A stretch of DNA of 64,000 bases from Andrena cerasifolii (lineage: Eukaryota > Arthropoda > Insecta > Hymenoptera > Andrenidae): contig NC_135121.1 in NCBI RefSeq assembly GCF_050908995.1, forward strand, positions 2,046,001 to 2,110,000, given 5' to 3'. Under the pieces are notes generated by a model. The model had not been told where the DNA came from. It made no database searches and saw nothing but the letters and a program-made list of their open reading frames with translations. Shown one piece after another: positions 57,387 to 64,000 of this stretch. Position 1 is the stretch's first letter, and each line of letters starts with the position of its first letter. A program made the position numbers and the translations under genes.

Positions 57387-57765
57387 CTGCAACAAAATAA
57401 AAAGCTGTCTCGTTAAAAACATATTCACACAACCTGCAATGCGTCGCGTTGCATTATTTGTTATATTTCTTAAACCTAGAGTAGCTTCTCAGTGCTTATG
57501 AAACTCCGAGGAGTCGTGGATTTAAACAATTTTTAATTACGCAGATTTATAGCTAAGTGAGGGGAGAATTATTTCTATGTTAGGTACATAACATGTCACT
57601 ATTTTTTTTTTATGATATACGAAGCATTAAATGAGGATCGTAATGATCGAATGACCACGCAATAAATGCGGTCGCGTACTTCGCCTAAGTAGTGCTCCAT
57701 CAATCAAGTAGAAACTGTTTGTACAAGGCCATCCAAAAGTAATAAAATTAATTTGATAATGTGTT
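57387..57765. other. sequence upstream of sens exon; no further exon recognised
   Basis: This stretch holds the acceptor-side intron sequence of the sens exon (polypyrimidine TTTTATTTTGTTGCAG on the minus strand). No ORF further upstream to 64000 resembles the Sens N-terminus, so the preceding exon is probably beyond the window. Confidence 0.5.
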
Positions 57766-58012
57766 CCTAAGGGCCCTCCAGACGCTGATACATGTTGCAG
57801 TGAGACGTTGATACATGCATCATGATAGAGGTTTCATGAAACTTGCTTTTTGCTCACGCGCCTAGCTGGTGAGCAAGATACCAATTCCGCTTCTGTTGCT
57901 GAAACATGGAAACCGATCTACAGACGTAGCAACATGTATCATGAAACCTGTATCACGATGCATGTATCAACCTTTCGTGCAACATGTATCAGCGTCTGGA
58001 GGACCCTTTAGG
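57766..58012. mobile_element. ~245-bp MITE (CCTAAGGGCCCTCCAGACGC ends)
   Basis: Left CCTAAGGGCCCTCCAGACGC then TGATACATGTTGCA; right TGCAACATGTATCA and GCGTCTGGAGGACCCTTTAGG in complement. GATACATG words recur through both arms. TSD not established. Confidence 0.88.
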
Positions 58013-58263
58013 TTCGTGGCAACACTCTAGAATAGCGTTCACTGTAATGGGTGATTACCCGAATGTACCTACTGATCCGTTAGGTGAGACGTGAAAGTAT
58101 TTGCATTTGTTATTTTCATAATTATTAGCATAAATGAAGAAAGCAGAACAAATTTCGAGTATATAGGTAATAGCGAAATGCATGGGGTCGGTAGAGACTT
58201 CAGTAGCCGTTCTACGGATGATATTTTTTAAGGATAACTTCGTTCGAACATGGATTTATTATA

Positions 58264-58866
58264 GGGTAAACTGCACTAACGCTGGCACTGCACTAATCGT
58301 TGGCACTCCTGATTAAAAAGTCAAATATTAAGAAGTACAAGCTTAGAAAGTACTTTTTTACAATTTCTTATTTTTCTTTCACCACAACACTGCAAAGTCC
58401 AGTAGTTGAACCACACATTTTACATCTGACAACGCCACAAAGTGGGACAAAGGGCTGAGTTTTAGGTGTTTTTTTTAAATTTTGATAAGGGGTAGATAAG
58501 TATATTTTGTCGCTTTATAACTAAGTAATGGATTGAAATACAGATTTACTAGGTGTTGTAGGTATTTAATAGTGAATGAAATAGTCTGTTTAAACACTTC
58601 AAACTTCGTTTTTAACTACATATGTTTTTCTATATAACCTCAAATTTTAGGGTGCCAATGATTGTACTTTTATGCCTACTTTTATTTTTCATTGAATATT
58701 TTTAAAATAAAAGACTTAATAGGTACTCAAGATGTTTTATTTTAATGAGAAATCCATAATCATTGATAATAACTGAAAATGAAGACCATATAAGAACTTC
58801 ACAAAAAAATATAGACATTCTAATTCGGATTTCTGCTTAGGGTGCCAATCATTGTATAGTTTATTC
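58264..58866. mobile_element. TA-flanked element (GGGTAAACTGCAC end)
   Basis: 603 bp with ends GGGTAAACTGCACTAACGCT and complement of GAATAAACTATACAATGATT, both continuing into GGCAC. TA at 58262-58263 and 58867-58868. Internal GGGTGCCAATGATTGTA at 58650 repeats the end motif. No coding sequence. Confidence 0.78.
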
Positions 58867-59046
58867 TATGACATTGTTATCCTGAAATAACATATGGATC
58901 ATTAAATTATACAAAAATATGAAAGACCCCTAACACCCTAACTCATATGTAGGGTAAAGGTAGGTAATATGAAACGGCACGTAATATGTAACATCGTAAA
59001 ATTTCGATAAAGAAATGACGAACTCTATAGATAATCGTGCATATTA

Positions 59047-59526
59047 AAGTCGGTATCAGATGTATTGGCCGGTGAGTTCGTTTTCGCGAGCAGCGATCGA
59101 GGAGAAATCAGCCACCACCATCTGACGATCGTGGATTTGTCAGTTGGAGTTGCGTGGCCCTCGCAGGGTATGGTGGGGTAACGGGAACGCTACTCGGCTA
59201 CGCCTGAACCTAGCCGTTTGGCTGCTATTTATTCTTAGCTTAATAGTTGTGTGCGTTACGAGGCTATGCGTAGACCCATAGGAGATGAAGTTATCGAGAA
59301 AGAATCAATGTTCTGACCAATAAAACTCCTGAATTTATTCGGACCTAACGCACACCTATTCTGATGTGTGCATTTCACGCTGACAGTTCGGTTTGGCCTA
59401 CACGCTAGAAGCTTGGCACTATCCCCACCACTGCTGGCTCACTCTTGTTCTGCGAAGGCAGGCAAACCGTGTGGTGAGAGAATACCCCTCACGAAACTCA
59501 CCGGCCAATATATCTGATACCGACTT
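59047..59526. mobile_element. TA-flanked 480-bp MITE (AAGTCGGTATCAGATG ends)
   Basis: Ends AAGTCGGTATCAGATGTATT then GGCCGGTGAGTT; right AACTCACCGGCC then complement of AAGTCGGTATCAGATATATT. TA at 59045-59046 and 59527-59528. No ORF. Confidence 0.93.
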
Positions 59527-59936
59527 TAGTTCCCTAGAAACAATAGACGATCATACTGACAATTGAGCATTAGTGGGGCATCCATTATTGAAAGAGAAGC
59601 GTTATTGTTTTTTTTTTGTGGTGTGCAACACTTTTTTGGAAAGTGAATGAAATAGTTAAACATTGCAGTGAAGGTAAGTTATAAAATATTATCTTTGTAT
59701 GATTTATCATTAAATATGGTTGTTTTTGGTATAATTCGTAATTTCTTATCGGAATATGTCTGTACGTAATATGGAACATATCGAACATGTTCCATATTGC
59801 GTGCGTGTTCCATAATACGATTATATTATAATATTATGTTATACATTTTTTATAATATCGTGTTACAAACACATTATTATCTTTTATTTTTTATTCTTTC
59901 CTTATTTTTTACTTATTATTATTTTTTTTTTTTTTA

Positions 59937-60011
59937 AAGTGGACCCAATGTGTCCGCCGCTTTCAGTGGGCACACGAAGAATGTGGGGCTTCACACGTAT
60001 CATTCACGTGA
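59937..60011 (+). pseudogene. PHD-like scrap of a pogo-like transposase
   Basis: Twenty-four codons reading KWTQCVRRFQWAHEECGASH, then a stop. It has the core W-x-Q-C ... W-A-H-E-x-C of the PHD-like finger seen at 46562 and 24218, but the second cysteine of the central pair is Arg. It follows a long T-rich run, as at an intron acceptor. It belongs to the fragmentary TA-type element starting at 58952. Confidence 0.55.
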
Positions 60012-60060
60012 CCAATGTGTAGGAGACGTAGAAAGCTACAGTAAATTCCAAAAATGGCAT

Positions 60061-60700
60061 ATATTCACCATATAAAAGATTAGCAATAGTAGGTAGCAGA
60101 TATGCCTACTATTTATCTCGAGTATACCGAAAACACTGTAAGAAAAATTTGTTCTAACCCATCGTATATAAATACTTTCCTACGCTAGGCTATTGTTTTG
60201 AAAACGCGTGCGTGCGGACTGAACATGGGATCCGTGCAGTTCCAAGCGCTGTGCACTATCGTAAGTTTTATTTTTTTCTTAACTGTTCCCAAAATCTCTC
60301 CACTTTTTTTAAAAAGGCACTTACTAGTGGAAGACTTAACGAATCGAATGATATTTTTTTCAAACCGGACCGTGGGTGGGAACGACGTCAAAACGCGATT
60401 TAAAACTTTGACATCGATTACTGTTAAGTTTATTAACAAATAAACAAAATATTCTATACACCGTTTGAGAAAGAATTCCTTCAGTTTTAAAATGAACCCA
60501 AGCCGGTGGCATTATCTTCAAAAATCACCGAGATATTACAGTTTAAGTGATGACGCGTCAGCCGATTTTGTTTCATTTTCGAAACTTTAACATTAAATAT
60601 TTCCAAAACTATTTAACGTAGGCCGTTGAAATTCAGTATACTTTGTTTCCGCAGGGTTATCGACAAATGCTGGAATCGGTGAAACTAAATTTTTCACAAA
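60061..60700. repeat. partial copy of the 9988-10979 foldback (loop plus one arm)
   Basis: Loop and one arm match 10284-10979 (CGCTAGGCTATTGTTTTGAA, GGATCCGTGCAGTTCCAAGC, AAGTGATGACGCGTCAGCCG). The segment CATATAAAAGATTAGCAATA at the left lies in opposite relative orientation to copy 1, a small local inversion. An 84-codon frame (60185-60439, minus) matches that of copy 1 with about ten substitutions. Confidence 0.9.
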
Positions 60701-61393
60701 TCTCGCTGAAATGGAGCTCCATATATACGGTGCCGAGATAATTCGTCTATACGAACCTACCCCTGCACCAACTAGCCCCGGTCTCCCTTACCCAAGTAAT
60801 TTACACGAGTATTATTAAATTGCCCTGCAAGATGGAAAAGATGATTTGCGCTAGATACGAGAAGGCATATCTACATTACTCGTTCGTCTATCGAAATCGG
60901 TGTGGGAGATGTTCGTGAAGAAAGACGAATGACGGGACAGTCGCGCCAGTCGCACCTGTGTTCACCGAGCCTCGGTTTTTCTCCTCGAACTTATTGTCGC
61001 ATAGGCGCCAGTGCTGACAATGCTGTCGACCTAGGCGTGTCTCCTTTGACGATACGTGCATAGGTGCATGCATGGAATCGCGTACGAACTTGCTGACGCT
61101 GAATATTATTACGAGTGCGCACCGGTATCGGTAGACGCAACCTACAACTACGCATGATTCACAACCCTCGCCGATCAATAATAAGAAACGATATTATAAC
61201 ATTTCTCGCGGCTAATGGCGGTGGCGTAATTTCCGAAAACTAACATTTTCTCGCTCAATAATAATTATTTAACGGCGACTACATTCGCTGAATGCTCGCT
61301 CTAAATAGTCAGCAAAGGTTTGAAAAAGATACCTAAGTAGTCACCGAGTACAATTAGCAATAGAAACGATTGGTCCGCAATGTATTCGTCGCG
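60701..61393. other. no gene recognised
   Basis: Higher-GC patch; the 96-codon minus frame at 60888-61178 has no domain signature and no splice context that links it to sens. Confidence 0.4.
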
Positions 61394-61397
61394 TTAA

Positions 61398-62100
61398 GGG
61401 GGGAGGCCCACCTAGAAATTTTCGAAAAATTTATTTTTCAATTTTTATATTTTCCCGAAGTACATCTCGAAGATATTCCCTGAAAGTGTCAAGTTAATCC
61501 GACCAAAATTGACCAGGTTACACGCGTGTAAGTAGGTAGGTGTTCTTCGGTGTAGCGCTCAGACCTAAAACTTTAAACGCGTTTTCCTCGAAATCATGTT
61601 TTCAAAGTCGGTGACGCACATAACTAAAAAATTAATGAAGCGATTTAGTCGAGGCTTTGCAGGGTTATTTTAGGGTTAAAAATATAAGCTCTATCGGGAG
61701 CTTTTCCTTTTTTTGCCTACATTTTTTTTATACTCGAAAAACGAGCGATTTTTTGCCAAATATTTTGCTGCCATTTTGCATCAAAATCATTTTTCCAAAA
61801 TCGGGCCCGATAGCGCCTAGATAATTTCATATATTATCTAAAAAAATTCGAATTTTTAAGTTTGGATGATCCTGCACCGAGCTACTGTTGTCACCGCAAA
61901 AAGCCTAAAAAAAGGACGTCTCGGGCATCGTCTATAACTCGCAAACCTTTCAATACTTTTTACCGCCAAAAATACTGAAATATCCGTAAGATGTACTCTT
62001 TCCAATAGACTAATGTTTAATAATAAAAGTTTATTGGTTTTTCTAGAAAAAATTCCCAAAGAAGCATGTTGTTTTGACCGTTCTAGGTAGACCTCCCCCC
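61398..62100. mobile_element. piggyBac-type MITE A (GGGGGGAGGCCCACCTAGAA ends), TTAA flanks
   Basis: 703 bp; the right end is the complement of GGGGGGAGGTCTACCTAGAA (18 of 20 match). TTAA at 61394-61397 and 62101-62104. The interior around 61570-61680 resembles the interior of element B (CTCGAAA, CATAACTAAAAAA). Confidence 0.92.
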
Positions 62101-62104
62101 TTAA

Positions 62105-62810
62105 GGGGGGAGCCTGGTGTAGCGGGTCGAAGAAATCGATTTTTTTTTTTGCATAAATCAATAGTTGAACATCACGACAATATGTTCCCAAAGCCGCAAA
62201 ACGAAATTCGAAAAATTAAAGCGGATATAGCCGGTTTTGCTACGGAGCGCCAGGCTACCACAAAACTTGAAATGTGTTTTTCTCGAAACGACAGTTTTAT
62301 ACTTTGCGGGCAATGTAACTAAAAAAATATTCAACCAATCGACTTGGCCTTGTGCACGGATATTTGTGAACATTTTCTTCATAGTACTAAGTTATTAGTA
62401 TAATGATATTGTTTAAATAAATAACTTTTTTTTAGACATTTAAGGCAAAATTTCGTTGGAAACAGTGAACTTTTTATTCAAGAGGCCGCCATTTGTTCAT
62501 TTTGCATCTTTTAAGTTTCAAATTACTTCATTCTGTGCGTACACTCATAAACTAAAAGAAAATTGTTCGATTTTTGGTTTCAGATGAAACCAAAAGATGC
62601 TACGTTGCCCGCAGTGCAATAATTGCGTCGCCAACGGACTGGGCATAACTTTGTTATTTGCCGCTCTTTTTTAATAATTTTTTTTTGTTATATACCTTAA
62701 CCTGTTAATACAATATCCTGAAAGTTTCAGAAAGATCTATCAAATACTTTCTTTAAAAAAAATTCCCGAAAAATGCCTCGATTTTCATTTAGTTACACCA
62801 GGCTCCCCCC
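62105..62810. mobile_element. piggyBac-type MITE B (GGGGGGAGCCTGGTGTA ends), shares TTAA with A and C
   Basis: 706 bp; the 17-bp end GGGGGGAGCCTGGTGTA is exactly inverted at the right. Flanked by TTAA at 62101-62104 (shared with A) and 62811-62814 (shared with C). No coding capacity; overlapping ORFs on both strands are shadows. Confidence 0.95.
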
Positions 62811-62814
62811 TTAA

Positions 62815-63515
62815 GGGGGAACACCACTGTGACGGCCGGAAAAGTAAGCCATTCTTAAGAATTTTTTTCCAGGAATAATATACAGTTTTCATAGAAAAAT
62901 TTGATTACCTACCTTTAGAACGCTGTCTTAAGAGACTATACGGAAAAAAATAAATAGGGAAACATCCATAAATTTTAATATATTAATTAATCTTCTAGAC
63001 CCCCCACGCGAGCTGGTCGAAGGTGTAACTATGGAACAGGAGGTCCGAAATCAAATTTCTTTTTTTTTTATAAACTATATAAGTGTAGTTTCCGTTGTAC
63101 GTACCAATTTCTTAAACAAATTATTTTTGTAAAAATGGTGCGCCTTAGAAGAAAAGTTTCGAAAATCCGCGAATAAGATAGACAGCTCTTCGCGCGTATT
63201 TAAAAAAATTTGTTTGCAATCAAAGAATCCGTACGTACAACGGAAACTACACTCATATAGTTTATAAAAAAAAATGAAATTTAATTTCGGACCTTCTGTT
63301 CCATAGTTACACCTTCGACCAGCTCGCGTGGGAGGTCTAGAAGATTAATTAATATATTAAAATTTATGGATGTTTTTCTATTTATTTTTTTTATACAGTC
63401 TCTTGAGACAGCGTACTAAAATTAGGTAATAACAATTTTGTATGACAACTGTAAATTATTCATGAAAAAAATCTTGAAAATGGCTTACTTTTCCGGCCGT
63501 CAGTGATGTTACCCC
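62815..63515. mobile_element. piggyBac-type foldback MITE C (GGGGGAACACCACTGTGACG end)
   Basis: 701 bp; arms run nearly the whole length (GACGGCCGGAAAAGTAAGCC, TTTATGGATGTTT, AGACC..CCACGCGAGCTGGTCGAAGG, TATATAAGTGTAGTTTCCGT mirrored) around a centre near 63165. TTAA at 62811-62814 and 63516-63519. Confidence 0.94.
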
Positions 63516-63519
63516 TTAA

Positions 63520-64000
63520 ATAAACACGTGGAGGCACGTGATATAATGCAGGTATCCCAAATTCAGAAACTGTAAACATGTCACTGGCTCTCGATTCGTC
63601 GGTGGTGTAGAAGATGGTTTCATTTGGTCATTGAACGTACCGGCAGAAAATGAAATCCAATAAGACTCGACTTGTTTTTTGTAACGAGCGATGCTTCTTC
63701 GAAGAAACCTCGAAACGGACGATTTATATGCTCTTCAGAAGCCATTACACGTCCTACGGTCTCCCAAAGGGACACGCGAACGAGTTTCGGTGAATTTCTT
63801 CTATGTTGTCCAAATGCAGTAAGCACTGCGTCACAAGGTGCATTCAGGATAATGCGGGGCAATACTACAGTTGACGAGCAACAATTTCAGATGCTCGAGA
63901 GATATCACATTCCGCGAAGGAGTTCTCAATATGATTGTTACGAGACATTAATTCATCGAGTTAAGCATTGCCATGTTTTGCTGTTGAAATATAAATATGT
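63520..64000. other. no gene recognised
   Basis: The 80-codon minus frame 63620-63862 (begins MPRIILNAPCDAVLTAFGQH) has no domain I recognise. Confidence 0.4.

Larger units (their letters stand above)
58952..60060 (+). mobile_element. pogo-like TA-type fragment (GGGTAAAGGTAGGTAATATG end), right end missing
   Basis: TA followed by GGGTAAAGGTAGGTAATATG. Internal phrases CACGTAATATGTAACAT, GTACGTAATATGGAACAT and TGTTCCATATTGCGTG are typical of self-similar interiors in these families. It carries the PHD-like scrap at 59937 and is interrupted by the MITE 59047-59526. The right end seems lost where the 60061 foldback copy begins. Confidence 0.6.

Noticed and set aside
60888..61178. Possible N-terminal exon of sens
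   Set aside because: No similarity to Sens N-terminal motifs, no phase-0 donor that would fit the exon at 57386.

Overview
The window is AT-rich eukaryotic DNA from an insect genome. The evidence is a recognisable insect developmental gene with spliceosomal introns, a 5'-truncated non-LTR retrotransposon with a poly(A) tail, and very many insect-type cut-and-paste transposon remnants. A hymenopteran (ant, bee, wasp or sawfly) seems most likely from the transposon types and the C-terminal tail of the protein, but this is a judgement and not something the sequence proves.

The one host gene I can support is senseless (sens, the insect Gfi-1 orthologue), on the minus strand. Its last two coding exons lie at 57236-57386 and 23311-23603. 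Together they encode the four C2H2 zinc fingers and the C-terminus. The splice sites and phases fit exactly (phase 1, splitting the Gly codon of a TGEKP linker). They are separated by a 33.6 kb intron; the exons before 57386 are outside the window or not recognisable in it. So 23.6-57.2 kb is intron, 57.4-64 kb is probably a further upstream intron, and 1-23.3 kb is 3' of the gene.

Nearly everything else recognisable is mobile-element debris, often nested. (a) TA-flanked elements with related termini of the type GGG(G)TAAAnT or CCGTAAACTGGGG occur at 5901, 6694, 15813, 21194, 23716, 30984, 43717, 46053, 49852, 58264 and elsewhere. Some carry scraps of a pogo-like transposase, either an N-terminal pipsqueak-type HTH or a C-terminal PHD-like finger. 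(b) TTAA-flanked piggyBac-type MITEs include a chain of three ~700-bp elements sharing single TTAA sites (61398-63515). (c) hAT-type elements with 8-bp target duplications lie at 26976, 32360 and 47785. (d) Long foldback (palindromic) elements of 0.5-2.7 kb lie at 1297, 1870, 8341, 9988, 12071, 20220, 25311, 28939, 33793, 37411, 40868, 47590 and 52235. (e) Tandem repeats: a 10-bp array (7711-8040), a 16-bp minisatellite open in three frames (55312-56175), a ~140-bp array inside a hAT element, and several 200-400 bp tandem duplications.

The interest of the window lies in the layered transposon structure of the sens intron and flank. Empty sites preserved in the opposite arms of palindromes prove several insertion events directly. 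Many long ORFs are artefacts of repeats and are listed as rejected.
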